Shown here in pieces: positions 21,281 to 32,215 of a stretch of 64,000 nucleotides of DNA. The notes under the pieces were generated by a model that was not told where the DNA came from, did not search any database, and worked only from the letters and a program-made list of their open reading frames with translations. How positions within the stretch are numbered: position 1 is the first letter of the stretch; every line of letters begins with the position of its first letter. Both the position numbers and the translations under genes were made by a program. Source of the DNA: Semisulcospira habei (lineage: Eukaryota; Mollusca; Gastropoda; Semisulcospiridae); assembly GCA_036245525.1 (NCBI GenBank), contig BTPG01000004.1, positions 17,302,131 through 17,366,130 on the forward strand. The letters run 5' to 3'.

Positions 21281-22091
21281 GATGGAAATGTATGGTTGAA
21301 GGATTAATTACGGAGTTCGTGCAAGACGCTCCCGCTAATTTTCCATATCGCTAACACGTGCAACACCAGGAGCTGAATTCTTCCCAGTGCGTTTGCGCGA
21401 TTCAAACTAGGTCGGCTCAGTATTATGAGTTTACACTAGGTTTTTTCTCACATCTTCAAGTTCTATAGTTACCATGCTCATAAAACATGTTCAAACAGCG
21501 TGCGTTCTGCCTGTATGAAAGCTTGTAAGGACTTGAAAGACAAAGCTGATAATCTCTGACAGCTCAAATAACACAGTTCAAACATTTCCTAATCTGAGAG
21601 TTGAAACTATGATTTATTTCAGTTCAGAAAGCATATAATCGATCAGAATGGCGATTCTGAGTTCAAGCCAGTCAGTTCGTCGAGTCAGTCGACCCAAGTT
21701 GGCATATGGGAAAGCCAGCATTACTGACTGGCAAGTGAAAGCACTGCATGTTACGTCACTACGTTCTGGCACACGTAAATCAGTGGATGATGTTCATATC
21801 AGCCTGACATTATCTAATATGTTCAGTACTTTCTTATCAGCAGAGTTAGAATCGGTTAGATCTTAGATCTGTAGTGCAACAAAACACAGACGTACCGACT
21901 GTTCTCCGTAACGGAACCGCCCGCCCTTCCTAAGATCTCCTAACTGTGTACCGAAATCGTTTAGGTTCGTCCGGATGGAATTGATTTCAGTGTACAAGCC
22001 TCCTCTCCTTACGTGCCGTGGAGTGGCAACTATTCCACATATGTAACGGTATGTGTTTAACGGAGCGTACTTTAGCCCAGTTCGTTCAGTC
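21281..22091. other. No recognisable feature
   Basis: Unassigned sequence. A weak GTCAGTTC/GTCAGT-rich stretch lies at 21665-21690. Confidence 0.5.
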
Positions 22092-22159
22092 TGCAAGAGG
22101 CATAGATCCTCATGAGCTCCTGCAAACGCAGAGGCTCATGAGGTTCTATGTCTCTTGCT
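22092..22159. repeat. Hairpin element family D, copy
   Basis: GCAAGAGGCATAGATCCTCA, a TGAGCTCCTGCAAACGCAGA centre, and AGGTTCTATGTCTCTTGC. Confidence 0.85.
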
Positions 22160-23121
22160 GGCAACTGAAAGAACTGCATCGTATTCTTACGTCTCAGTGT
22201 TTTAAACGGAGGTAGCTGATCTGGTTCAAGAGTGTGTTTAACGCAGCGTTTACTTACTGTTTATGTTGCTAATACCTCGCAAAACGCGGCAGGTTCTCCA
22301 TGACACGACAGATGCAACAAAACTCCACAGACAGGTAATGACCTCACTGCGGGAGGGTTTGCTGGTAAGAGGGAATTTCACACAGTGGGTCAACAAGTGA
22401 CTTAATTTAGTATACTAACCAAGGTAAACTACTCAGCACTAAACACACGTGTAAACAAACAATTAGATCCATTTACACCTCATGGCGCCACATTGCCAGT
22501 GCACTCGAGACATTTTGGCGCGACTGAGGCTAAATCATGTTTTGATGCGGTTGCCGCCCTTGATTTTTTCCCCCCATTTTCTGACGCTTTCTCGAGCATG
22601 TAGATCAACAGGAAATGCCGCTCATAACAGTATCATCATCAACGCCTTGTGAACGCGAGGGAGTCTCGAATCACATATTCCGGCTCTCGAGTGACATATT
22701 CCGGCTGACCGCCATTCTTTTTTAAATTAAAGTTGCGAGGTTGCATGTGAACACTCTATCGCAATGTACAAGTATATCGGACGCACCCCATCTTTTAATT
22801 GTAAGTATTTTTTTTTTATTGTTTCGTTTGCAATTTATCATTCACCAAATAAGTGCGAATTGCATAGCCTAGTGTGCGTCAAAATTGGACTCCTCATATT
22901 CTTACCGACCTGGCGAGCAAACAAAACTCTGCCCTGTGAACGGCCGTCGTCGGCACTGTGGCCTTTGCTTACTGGGTTTCTATGTTAATAATAAGTAATA
23001 CTAAAATGCATTTATATGGTGCATATCCCTGTTAAGAACAAGCTCTAATCACCTTACAAACATAAAACAGACGACTAAATTTAATTTTTAAAAAGCCATT
23101 GGAGAGAAAAACAATTGTTTC

Positions 23122-23163
<42 letters not shown>

Positions 23164-23345
23164 CCTGCTGCTGCGTTCCTGGGATGAGCACTCCCAGGGG
23201 CAGCCAGCAGAGTAACATGAGTGCGTGTGTGGCTGCTCATTATTACCCCACCATCTAGGTGGCCACACTCCGGCATCAGAGGATTTTCGGTGACCTGTGT
23301 GGCTGCTTTGAATTACCCCACCATCTATATGTCCACGCTCAGACT
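22160..23345. other. No gene; CTG-repeat tract and a 72-bp imperfect duplication
   Basis: 23120-23175 is a TTG/CTG triplet run. Two imperfect copies of a segment (GTGTGGCTGCT...ATTACCCCACCATCTA) start at 23225 and 23297. At 22925-22980 a GGCCTTTGCTTACTGGG segment recalls one arm of family G. No supported coding sequence. Confidence 0.55.
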
Positions 23346-23550
23346 TTAACCCATTTAGCCCCAACGCCCTACAGCAGGAGATAGATCGATCATGACGACT
23401 CAAGGGTAGTGCCAGATTAGCTTGGCGCCATCAGGCGCCAAGCTAATCTGGCACTACCCTTGAGGTGTCATGGTCGATCCATCTCCTGCGACTGATACAT
23501 AGTTGTTAGATGACACCTCCAAAATTTGGGAAATGCGGTCATGGAGTTAA
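23346..23550. repeat. Hairpin element family C, subtype I
   Basis: TTAA, CCCATTTAGCCCCAACGCCC, a core with GATTAGCTTGGCGCC arms and an ATCA centre, then CTCCTGCGACTGATACATAG, GGAAATGCGGTC, ATGGAGTTAA. Outer termini CCCATTTAG/..ATGGAG pair weakly. Confidence 0.93.
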
Positions 23551-24122
23551 ATGGATGAGAGGATTTCAACCCGAAGTTGTTAAGGTGGGAGCTGACCATG
23601 GCTGAAGATAATCCCCACATTGCATTGCTACAACGACAGTTGCTGTGGCTTCAGTGGTTTTGGCTGAAGCCAGATGGTGACAGCAGCCTTTGCCAGACCC
23701 TCTCTCACGAAACCAGTCTTAACTCGCAGGGAGCCGATCAGCACTACTGACACGCAATAATATGTGGTGGGGGTCAATCTGGGTCATTTTCACTTTTTTG
23801 CAGAAATGTATTCTACATACACCAAAGTATCGTATGGTTAAAATATGTATCATGAAAAATGCCATTAAATAGGTTAAAAATGATTTTAAATGTCTGCCCT
23901 TGGCCCCAATTATGCTGCACGCAGAAACTTCACAGGCTGTTTTCTCAAAATGGCCGCCCGAGGCTTTAATAACTTTAAACACTAACAACTTCTACAATTT
24001 TTGCACTACAGCATACAGTCATATATCACAGTAATCGGCAAACATTGTAGTTTTCAGAAATGTATATATGTCAAAACATCCAAAATGCGAGTTAAGACTG
24101 ATTTTGTGAGAGACTTACTTAC

Positions 24123-25790
24123 TTACTTACGCCTGTCACCCCTACCCGGGTATAGGCCGTCGACGAGAGACCTCCAGCAACTCCTGTCCTGTGCTTCTCC
24201 TTCGATTCTACTCCAGGTGGTTCCCAGTCTCTTGATGTCTGCTTGGAGGTCTCGACGCCAGGAGTTTCTCGGCCTACCTCTTTTCCTCTTTCCCTGGGGG
24301 TTCCATGACAATGCCTGCCTAGTGATACTGGAAGCTGGCTTTCTCAGACTGTGACCGATCCATCCCCATCTTCTTCGCCCAATTTCATTCTCTGCTGTTA
24401 TCTGCTCTGTTCTCTCCCAGAGTCTGACGTTGCTGATCTTCTCTGGCCAGTGGATTTTCAAAATTCTTCTAAGGCAACTGTTCATGAAGGTCTGTACTCT
24501 GTTGACTGTGGTTTTTGTCAATCTCCATGTCTCTGCTCCATATAGGAGAACTGCTTTTACATTGGAGTTGAAAATCCGGATTTTGGTGTGTTGTGACAGC
24601 TCTCTGGAACTCCACACTTTTTTCAACTGGAGAAAGGCTGCTCTGGCTTTACCGATTCGTGCTCTGACATCTGCATCAGTGCCGCCTTTTTTGTCTATGA
24701 TGCTCCCGAGATAGGTGAAGGACTCCACCTCCTCCAACGGGGTGCCAGCAAGCAAGACTGGTTCTTCCCTGGTTGCGTTCAGCCTCATTGTCTTTGTTTT
24801 CTGTTTGTGAATGGTGAGGCCCACTTGGGACGAGATGTCAGCAAGCCTCGTGGTCTTGTCCTGCATTTGTTGATGAGTGTGGGACAGTAATGCCAAGTCG
24901 TCTGCAAAATCGAGGTCGTCAAGCTGTGTCCACAGTGTCCACTGTATTCCACTTCGTCTGTGCTCTGTGGTCATCTTCATGACCCAGTCTATGGCCAGTA
25001 GGAAGAGGAACGGAGACAGCAGACACCCCTGCCTGACACCAGTTCTGACCTGGAGCTCTCTGGTGAACTGCCCTTCGTGGATCACGCGACATGTCATGCC
25101 ATCATAGCTGCTCTTGATCAGGCGGACGAGCTTTGTGGGTACACCGTAGTGTCGTAGGAGTTTCCACAGAGTCTCTCGGTCCATGCTGTCAAATGCTTTC
25201 TCATAATCCACAAAGTTGACGTACAGCGGGGAGCTCCACTCCAGAGACTGTTCCACGATGATGCGGAGAGTGGCGATCTGGTCTGTACATGATCGGTTCT
25301 TCCTGAATCCTGCTTGCTGGTCTCTCAGCTGGGGGTCAACGGAGCTCTTCATTCTCTCTAGGATGATCCTGTTGAAGACCTTTCCTGGTACTGACAGCAA
25401 GGTGATTCCTCTGTAGTTGGAACACTTGCTGAGGTCGCCTTTCTTGGGAAGCTTGATTAGGTACCCCTCCTTCCAGTCAGCTGGCATCACCTCCTCTTCC
25501 CAGATCTTTCCAAACAGTGGGTACAGCATCTCAACTGTTGTCTCTAGGTCTGCTTTCAGAGACTCCGCTGGGATGCCATCTGGCCCTGCTGCTTTGCCAT
25601 TCTTCAAAAATGCCACTGCTTTTCTGATCTCTTCCCGGCTGGGTCTGTCACAGCTGATGGGTAGGTCGGTCTCTGCCGGCTGGATGTCGGGGGGGTTGGG
25701 TGGGCTAGGTCTGTTCAGTAACTCTTCAAAATACTCGGCCCATCTGTCGAGTTGGTCTGCTCTGTCTGCAATCTTCTTTGTCTTTTACTG
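24123..25790 (-). pseudogene. RTE ORF part 2: reverse transcriptase
   Basis: About 550 residues, intact from 25790 to the stop at 24123. It shows the RT order: [69 protein letters not shown] and the catalytic DFADDLALL, then the thumb region ([16 protein letters not shown]) and the RTE C-terminal basic region ([12 protein letters not shown]). No mutated catalytic residue is visible. With the single upstream frameshift it is one event away from an open element; whether that is real or a sequence error cannot be told here. Confidence 0.93.
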
Positions 25791-27129
25791 GTCTTTCTGT
25801 ATGGCCATACTTACCCGACAATCTTCTGGTAATGTCGTAGAGCTGTTTCATGTTGCCGCTGCCTGCTGCCTTTTCTGCCTCTGCTGCCAGGCTGTCTGTG
25901 TAGGCCCTCTTGTCTGCCCTGATACTCCTCTTCACCTCACGGTTGGCTTCCGAGTATTCCCCCTGTGCCCTTACTTTGGCTGCTCTCGTGCGACTGTTGT
26001 TGACCGCTGCTTTCTTCTGCTTCCTCGCTTCTATCTTCTTCAAGGTCTGTGCCGACAGCCAGTCCTTGTGGTGGTGTTTCCTGAACCCTACAGTGTCTTT
26101 GCAGGTTGAGTTCAGCGCCTCTCTAACTGCCTTCCACTGCTGTTCTGTGGTGACCGCCTCCTCTTCATTTACTAGCTCCTGTAGCGCTTGAAACCGGTTG
26201 GACAGCACCAGTTTGAACTCTTCTCTAACTCCAGTTTCTCTCAGGAGGCCTACATTATAGCGCTGTCTTCTTGTTGTCTCTGTGCGGCTTTTCTTTAGCT
26301 TGAGCTTCATTCTTAAGGTAAGCAGATGGTGGTCTGAGGCGACATCTGCTCCCCTCCTCACTCGAACATCTTGAAGGGATCTTCTAAATTTCTTGCTAAT
26401 GCAGATATGGTCTATTTGGTTCTCTGTTGTATGGTCAGGTGAGACCCAAGTTGCTTTGTGTATTCTTCTGTGTGGGAAGATGCTGCCTCCAATGACAAGT
26501 CGGTTTAGAGCACAAAAGTCTACAAACCTCTCCCCGTTCTCACTCATCTCCGAGCCTAGTCCCTGTCTCCCCATCACCTCTTCGTATCCGGTGTTGTCCT
26601 CCCCTATTTTGGCATTAAAATCGCCCATGACGATGGTGATGTCTCGCTCCGCACATTTGTCCACGGCACTCTGGAGTCGGTCGTAGAACTCTTGTTTCTC
26701 TTCCTCGTCACTGTCATTGGTGGGCGCATAACACTGGATGACGTTCAGCTTGAGCTTTTTCTTGGTTCTAAAGGCTGCTGTTATAATTCTTGGCCCAAGA
26801 GGTTCCCAGCCCATCAGCGCTCTCTGTGCCACTGGTGACAGCATGAGTGCTACTCCTTCTGTATGGGGGGCATTCTCCTCTTCATGACCTGAATACAGAA
26901 CCATCTCCCCACTTAACAGCCTTTTCTGGCCAGACTGCGTCCATATGGCTTCACTGATGCCTAGCAGGGAAAGGTTGTACTTTTGCATTTCCGCTGCTAT
27001 CTGGGCGGCCTTGCCGCTCTGGTACATGGTCTTGACGTTCCATGTGCCCATGGTTGTATCCCTGGATAGAGAGAGGCGGCTCGGTCCTGTGGCTTCCGAA
27101 GACTTCCGGCTTTCACCACAGGACGTCAT
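25726..27129 (-). pseudogene. RTE ORF part 1: apurinic-like endonuclease and linker
   Basis: A 467-residue frame. From about residue 30 it shows the endonuclease fold seen in RTE/BovB elements: TWNVKTM (near residue 30), the E of GISEAIWT, CYAPTND, VMGDFNAKIG (Asp/Asn of the active site), FPHRRIHKATWVSPD, QIDHI and ADVASDHHLL (catalytic Asp-His). After the endonuclease comes a basic linker. The frame ends early because of a frameshift near 25785, where the sequence passes into the RT frame (KIADRADQLDRWAEYFEELL). The start is uncertain: MGTWNVKT inside the frame is the likelier functional start. Confidence 0.9.
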
Positions 27130-27561
27130 AAGTCTTCTAGTAGAAGAACCTTCCTCCTCCAGGAAAGGAATTACTGTTAGTCTTTTCGTCGGCGTTTTTG
27201 TAGCTATTTCCTTTTTTGCAGGGTGGGGAAGCTACCCCCACGCCCAACCCCCTTACTAGGAGGACCAGGGGTTTTCTGTCGGGGTCACCTTCCCTTAGAC
27301 CATGTTGGTTCACGGCACCTTATTTCATTCGGTGCACCCCTCTCACGAGGGACCCCCTATCCACCACCCAGGGGACGCGCCTCAACGCCGTATGGTCCCA
27401 GCGCGAGGGATTTTGTGAGAGAGGGTCACAAATATTGTACGTGGTTACGGATCTCGTCAAAGAAAGACAACTTGTCTTTCTTCGGCGAGATGTTGCACTC
27501 CGTGCCATTTTTACCACACGCATTAATATTCTTGTCTGTGCGTTCATTTTTAAAAAGGATT

Positions 27562-27660
27562 TTAACCCGAAAATTTGACTCATAGTAGGCATCAATAGCT
27601 GCGAAAGTGTCGTATAGCGTCGCCAGTGGCTATTGATGCGGGGCGCCATGAATTAATTAA
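27562..27660. repeat. Hairpin element family I, copy 1
   Basis: Begins TTAACCCG and ends ATTAATTAA. The central arms GCATCAATAGC / GCTATTGATGC enclose GTGTCGTATAGCGTC. Shares GCTATTGATGCGGGGCGCC with 42535-42642. Confidence 0.6.
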
Positions 27661-27720
27661 TGCATTAAGTTGCAATTGTCTTCTTATAAGCGTGTTCCTT
27701 TCCTTGTTGGGGATTCTCTG

Positions 27721-27938
27721 TTAACTCACGCACTCAGCCCCGACGCACTACGGCAGAAGATGGATCGACCATGATAATTCAAGGATAGTGCCAGATTAGC
27801 TTGGCGCCGACAGGCGCCAAGCTAATCTGGCATTACCCTTGAATTGTCATGGTCGATCCATCTCCTGCAACTGGTGCATAGTCGTTAGATGACGCCTCCA
27901 AAATTTGGGAAACATGGCCATCGGGCTGAATGCGTTAA
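27721..27938. repeat. Hairpin element family C, subtype I
   Basis: TTAA, CTCACGCACTCAGCCCCGAC, a core with GATTAGCTTGGCGCC arms and a GACA centre, then TCTCCTGCAACTGGTGCATA and a GGGCTGAATGCG terminus with TTAA. Termini CAGCCC/GGGCTG pair. Confidence 0.95.
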
Positions 27939-28417
27939 CAGCATTATGATGCACAAACCCCCATTTTTTTATACCCTGAACGCGGTGAGCAAATGGTCCT
28001 TAGGCCGCTGGCCTCGTTCGCTTGCCTTTTGCTGCCTGGGCACTCACACTGTAGTCCCTGTGAACAAAGTCTTCGTACCTGTGGCAGAGGCGATCAGAAG
28101 TTGTGAATCGACTGGCTTGCTTCTGCGTGGGTAAGCGAAGCGGGCACTGCCAGATTATGTGTTAAAAGCTGCCGCCCGACGCGTTTTTTTTTTTAGGGAA
28201 GTGGTATACGTACACTGGAAGAAACGGAAAACAAAACACGTTGTCTCTTGCTCTGGCAGACATGGACACCCCTGCTAGCACCCAGTAAAAACGTTTTTGA
28301 AACAACAAAACAATGTTTTCCTTCTCATCAAGTAATGAGAGTCAAAAACCGTCCAATACTGCACAGAACTGCTGACTTGCTGTTGAATAAGAAAACACAA
28401 CAGATGTAACTGAGGTC
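27939..28417. other. No recognisable gene
   Basis: 27983-28043 (AGCAAATGGTCCTTAGGCC ... GCCTTTTGCTGCCTGGG) may be a decayed family G copy. Otherwise nothing. Confidence 0.45.
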
Positions 28418-28487
28418 AGCAAGAGGCATAGATCCTCATGAGCCCCCGCAATTTGCGGGGGCTCATGAGGATCTATGTCTCTTGCAG
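28418..28487. repeat. Hairpin element family D, copy
   Basis: Near-perfect: GCAAGAGGCATAGATCCTCA, CCCCCGCAATTTGCGGGGG, GAGGATCTATGTCTCTTGC. Confidence 0.95.
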
Positions 28488-29162
28488 ATGGACGAGGTTC
28501 GTGGAAGGTACTTACAGAAATACGTCTACATTGGCTGAAGTCTTGTCGTGGCAAAATGGTAGTGTTTTCACAACTTCTTGCGCCGACATTGTGATCAATG
28601 CGACTACATCTCTAACGGGCGTTTTTTGGCCGAGTATGTTGTTGTGAGAGCAGGCCTAATTCCGTATGGGTGTTCCTACAGGATCCTGTTTCCTTTTTTC
28701 AACTTGTAATTTTGAGGGTTGGGGTGGCCCGGGTGGATGGGTGTGTATGAAAGGGGGACTGGGGGCGGGGGGGGGGGGGGGCGAGGGGGGTTGAGGTTGA
28801 ACAGTGTGTGTGTGTGTGTGGGGGGGGGGGGGGTGGTGGGGTCGGGGGAAGGGGGCCGGGGGAGAGATGGAAAACCTAGGATACGTCTTTTTAGGATTTG
28901 TAACCAGCGACGAAACGTCGACGTCATGGCAGCAGTGATCATGATGTTGGTTGGTTGGTTGATTGGCTGGCTGAGTGTTTGGTTGATTGGTTAGTTGGTT
29001 GGTTGTTTGGTTGGTCTGGTTGTTTATTTGTTTGTAATGACATGTTTCAGTTACAAACAAATACACACAACAAACATTTTTTTTAAAATTATGAACAAAC
29101 AAAATGTAACGTGACAAAATATTAAATGACTGATGAATAGCAGACCAAATTTTAAAAACAAT
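28488..29162. other. G-rich, GT and TTGG simple repeats; no gene
   Basis: 28755-28862 holds two G homopolymers and a (GT)9 run, with several possible G-quadruplex runs. 28944-29030 is a (TTGG)n-type array. Proline-rich frames on the minus strand are repeat artefacts. Confidence 0.7.
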
Positions 29163-29241
29163 AATCCTTTTGCTGTCGGTAGCGCTTTTTGTCGTGATGA
29201 TTCCTGCAGACAAAAAACGCTGCCGACAGCCAAAGGATTAA
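29163..29241. repeat. Hairpin element family A, copy 2
   Basis: ATCCTTTTGCTGTCGGTAGC pairs with GCTGCCGACAGCCAAAGGAT; the centre is GATGATTCCTGCAG. Ends GGATTAA on the right. Confidence 0.9.
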
Positions 29242-29635
29242 AAAAAAAAATCATTTCGTCAGACCATTTTCCACTCTGCCAACCCTCCTCGTCATTTGCC
29301 AGTCTAAGCCGACCAAGTTCAGTCGCCGCATATCATCCCTTCCCGGCCACCACCGCCGCCAAACACCGCCACCCCCATCCCCACCCGTCCCCTCTCCCTC
29401 GGACTAATCAGCCCGACCCAAGAGGTAGCACGTGGGGAAAATGGCGAGCCCCTATTAACCTTCCTTGCTTAAAATTCCCTGCTCGACATCGTAATTGTTC
29501 TGTCCAATTTGTGACAGCTTGCGTCCAACTCTGACGGCAAGGACTGACTGTGGCTCCAGGACCGGGCGCCACAGACGAAAAATGCTGGGCTGGAACTGAG
29601 CCTTCCGTCTGCCGCAAGAGACAAGACACTCATCC
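29242..29635. other. No recognisable gene
   Basis: C-rich sequence at 29340-29400; otherwise unassigned. Confidence 0.5.
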
Positions 29636-29691
29636 CACTGGTTGTCTCCCTCGATTCGCAACCGCGAATCGAGGGAGACAACCAGTGTGGA
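29636..29691. repeat. Perfect palindrome H
   Basis: CACTGGTTGTCTCCCTCGAT then TCGCAA is followed at once by CCGCGAATCGAGGGAGACAA and CCAGTG. Arms are about 26 bp with a near-zero loop. A lone arm occurs at 16087-16110. Confidence 0.85.
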
Positions 29692-29782
29692 TTGTCATAG
29701 GCAGCGCCAATGCAGTAACTCAAGCCATAATCGGGGGAAATCCACCAGCCGGCTCAGTGCACCTACAAGAACAGGAACCATT

Positions 29783-29880
29783 TGCATGAGTGAGCTCAGT
29801 CCTGCGCCAGCCACTAAGCAAGGTGCTCCGCTGTAGCGGGCACCTTGCTTAGTGGCTGGCGCAGGACTCTCACGCATGCA
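29783..29880. repeat. Hairpin element family B, copy 2
   Basis: TGCATGAGTGAGCTCAGTCC, CTGCGCCAGCCACTAAGC, AAGGTGCTCCGC and the complement, with outer TGCATGAG/CTCACGCATGCA. Arms of about 45 bp with few mismatches. Confidence 0.92.
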
Positions 29881-29990
29881 ACCGACCGCAGGTTCGCATG
29901 AACAACCAGGTCATATAATATATGACCTGGTTTTATATATGCAAAAAGAACTGATGTTCTCACACATGTGCCCCTCAGCCGGACCGTGGC

Positions 29991-30050
29991 CCCAATGCGC
30001 AAAGGCCATCCGGCCGACGCCGGCCCGATGGCCTTTTGCGCATTGGGACT
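29991..30050. repeat. Hairpin element family G, copy 3
   Basis: CCCAATGCGCAAAGGCCATC, CGGCCGACGCCGGCC, GATGGCCTTTTGCGCATTGG. Compact one-tier version with arms of about 28 bp. Confidence 0.9.
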
Positions 30051-30318
30051 CACCCTGTTCACCGGAGGCACAGATGCTTATGAGCACGTGCGGCGGCTTC
30101 CAGCGAGTCTGTGAAAGACTGAACACTACCGCCTGAACTGTCGGCAAAAACTGGGGACTTTAGAACGCCGTTCTCTGCGGCTCAGCTGAGACTGAGGCTG
30201 CAGAATTTATGAGTACGGATCCAGCCTTTGGTATAAACTTACTCGTAGTACAGAGCCTGTGACAGAAATGGACACGGACATTCGCTGAGCGGGAGCTGTT
30301 ATACGGCACGCTGTAACT

Positions 30319-30695
30319 CTCTCTTGGCTTGACTTCGCGAACGAAGATTTTATAGGAGTTGCCCACGACGTCTGCAGGCTTGTTCGTGGCTGCGGAGGCC
30401 AATCCGAGACAGGCAGGTTCGACCGCAGTGGCTGCAGGGGAAGGTATGGCCGGGGTTCTGAGCTGCGGCATCTCTGTTTTTTCTCCTGAGCCGCTTGTCC
30501 TTAAGGCTAGCTCTGTGAGAGTCCTCAAAGGAGACAGCTGCCTTGTAAATGGTGGAGCGCCAGGTGTCACGGTCCGCAGCAAGCGAAGACCACTGGTGGT
30601 GGTCGATTTGGCAGGCACTAAGTGACTTCTTGAGACAGTCTTTGTATCTCTTCTTTGGTGCCCCTCTGTCACGGTGTCCAGTAGCAAGCACGCTG
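30319..30695 (-). mobile_element. LINE 3' end with 19-bp TSD
   Basis: Minus-strand 5'-truncated non-LTR retrotransposon. The repeat TATACGGCACGCTGTAACT flanks it at 30300-30318 and 30696-30714. It carries the last part of an ORF2-like protein, and ends with ATCTTCGTTCGCGAAGTC and a CAAGAGAG-type tail rather than poly-A. Confidence 0.85.
30350..30691 (-). pseudogene. LINE ORF2 C-terminal fragment with zinc-knuckle-like end
   Basis: The 113-residue frame runs from the truncation point to the stop at 30350. It contains GAPKKRYKDCLKKSL, then DRDTWRSTIYKA, a basic stretch (KDKRLRRKNRD), and a C-terminal Cys/His cluster (FPCSHCGRTCLSRIGLRSH). This order is known from the end of ORF2 in a widespread animal non-LTR family; I do not assign the clade firmly. 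RT and endonuclease are absent. Confidence 0.75.
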
Positions 30696-30829
30696 TATAC
30701 GGCACGCTGTAACTGGTTGCATGTTAAACCCGTTCAGGTGCCAGCTGCCGCAGACTGTTTCTGCAGTCTTCATTGATTCAACACCAAAAAGCCTAGCTGT
30801 CTCTAAGAACACGGATTCAAAGTGGTGTC

Positions 30830-30898
30830 AGCAACAGGTATAGATCCTCACGAGCCCCTGCGACTGCGGGGGCTCATGAGGATCTATACCTCTTGCAG
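30830..30898. repeat. Hairpin element family D, copy
   Basis: GCAACAGGTATAGATCCTCA, CGAGCCCCTGCGACTGCGGG, GAGGATCTATACCTCTTGCA. Confidence 0.92.
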
Positions 30899-31026
30899 CT
30901 GGGTGGTGTTCACATTTTTCTAGGCACTGAACAGGTTAATTGCGAGGACGTGAATCTAGACAAACTGCATGAGTCGATGAAGGTAATACACACCAGAATA
31001 GTATCCGAATAGCGGTCTCAATTTTG

Positions 31027-31032
31027 CACACA

Positions 31033-31091
<59 letters not shown>

Positions 31092-31096
31092 ACACA
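31027..31096 (+). repeat. (CA)n microsatellite
   Basis: CA run with a few G interruptions at the 3' end. Confidence 0.95.
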
Positions 31097-31290
31097 ACCA
31101 CCCCCACCCCCTGCCAAGTTCACAGCAGAATCCGCTTTTGCTTCGCCCTTTTCTTCTCTTGTTTCTTCATCACCAACCAACCCACCCCACCCCCTCCCTT
31201 TCCAAGTTGTGATCGTGATCTTCCCCTACTTCATATTTATTCCAGTACCTGGAGACCCACTTCGCTGAGAAACAGAGATAATGCACGTGT

Positions 31291-31359
31291 GCAAGAGGCA
31301 TAGATCTTCATGAGCCCCCGCAACCTGCGGGGGCTCATGGAGATCTATGCCTCTTGCAG
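31291..31359. repeat. Hairpin element family D, copy
   Basis: GCAAGAGGCATAGATCTTCA, CCCCCGCAACCTGCGGGGG, GAGATCTATGCCTCTTGCA. Confidence 0.93.
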
Positions 31360-31533
31360 ACGACTAACGTTCGCAGCAGAAGTGTTTTACCTTCATTACA
31401 AGGAACCAAACGTCGGAGGCATTAAGAGGAAGAAGACAACCCCCTCCCCCCAGCTCACCATCACCGTTGTCTGAGCATTAGAGACAGAGAGAGATTCACC
31501 ACAGTTGGAACTTCTGACGACGAAAAAGATTTC

Positions 31534-31534
<1 letters not shown>

Positions 31535-31608
<74 letters not shown>
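31535..31608 (+). repeat. (CA)n microsatellite
   Basis: About 37 CA units. Confidence 0.97.
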
Positions 31609-31609
<1 letters not shown>

Positions 31610-31637
31610 ACACACAAGCGGAAAGAGCTCAAACGGC

Positions 31638-31692
31638 CAAGAGGCATATATCCTCATGAGCCTCTGCGGCCACGAGAATCGATGCCTCTTGC
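31638..31692. repeat. Hairpin element family D, right arm shortened
   Basis: CAAGAGGCATATATCCTCAT, GAGCCTCTGCGGCC, then a shortened right arm GAGAATCGATGCCTCTTGC that lost the inner GGGGCTCAT. Confidence 0.8.
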
Positions 31693-32215
31693 TTGCAAGA
31701 ACCTGCCTCTGTAACATCCTCATCCTGACGTGTTTGCCCGGGGATAACCCTGCGACTCTAGCCGGAGTTGTCCCCCGTTTCCTTCGCAAGGTCCCTGCGG
31801 AGTTGGGCGGCAGAGGGCAGCACAATTAGAGCCTCATGTCACGTGTTCGGGACACGAACGGCGACAGCGGTGTCCATTTCGACAGACCCAGGGGACCCCG
31901 GTTCGCCGCCCCGATCCCAATCCCAGGCGCAAGCCCTGAGAACAACACCCTCTGAGGAGTCGAGAAGTAAATAAACGTTCACGAGGATTCTTCCAGCAGC
32001 CGGAGGAATGGGTTGTCCGCCGATTGGAAAAAGCGGTAATCGGGAGCGCTTTGTCTTATGTCTGCGAGTTTTACTGCGAAACAATACGCAAATAACAATG
32101 AATGCCGTCTTCTGTCTTCCCATATGTAAGAAAATTATGGAGCCTGAGTTCTTCTCCGGCAATGAACCACTGAGCCTTGAGTTGTTCGTGAAGAAGAGAA
32201 AGCAATTCTCATCAA
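31693..32215. other. No recognisable gene
   Basis: Unassigned sequence; open frames are under 110 codons and without motifs. Confidence 0.5.

Larger units (their letters stand above)
24114..27408 (-). mobile_element. RTE-clade LINE, near full length, 14-bp TSD
   Basis: 3295 bp, minus strand, flanked by the 14-base repeat GATTTTGTGAGAGA (24100-24113 and 27409-27422). It has a 5' region of about 280 bp, an endonuclease-RT coding region broken by one frameshift, a very short 3' UTR and a (GTAA)n tail (plus strand CTTACTTACTTAC at 24114-24130), all typical of RTE elements. A truncated sister copy at 13040-13477 looks essentially identical, so the family was active recently. Confidence 0.93.
23696..27427. 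repeat. MITE-like unit with 33-bp inverted ends, split by the RTE
   Basis: GACCCTCTCTCACGAAACC then AGTCTTAACTCGCA (23696-23728) is the reverse complement, with 2 mismatches, of 24086-24113 continued at 27423-27427. Without the RTE the unit is about 420 bp. It has no coding capacity and the superfamily is unknown; I see no clear target duplication. Confidence 0.65.

Noticed and set aside
25726..25800. Programmed frameshift between the RTE endonuclease and RT parts
   Set aside because: RTE elements normally encode both in one continuous frame, and there is no slippery site with a downstream structure that I can see; a single indel is simpler.
28656..29213. Proline-rich 185-residue minus-strand frame
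   Set aside because: Produced by poly-G, GT and TTGG simple repeats.
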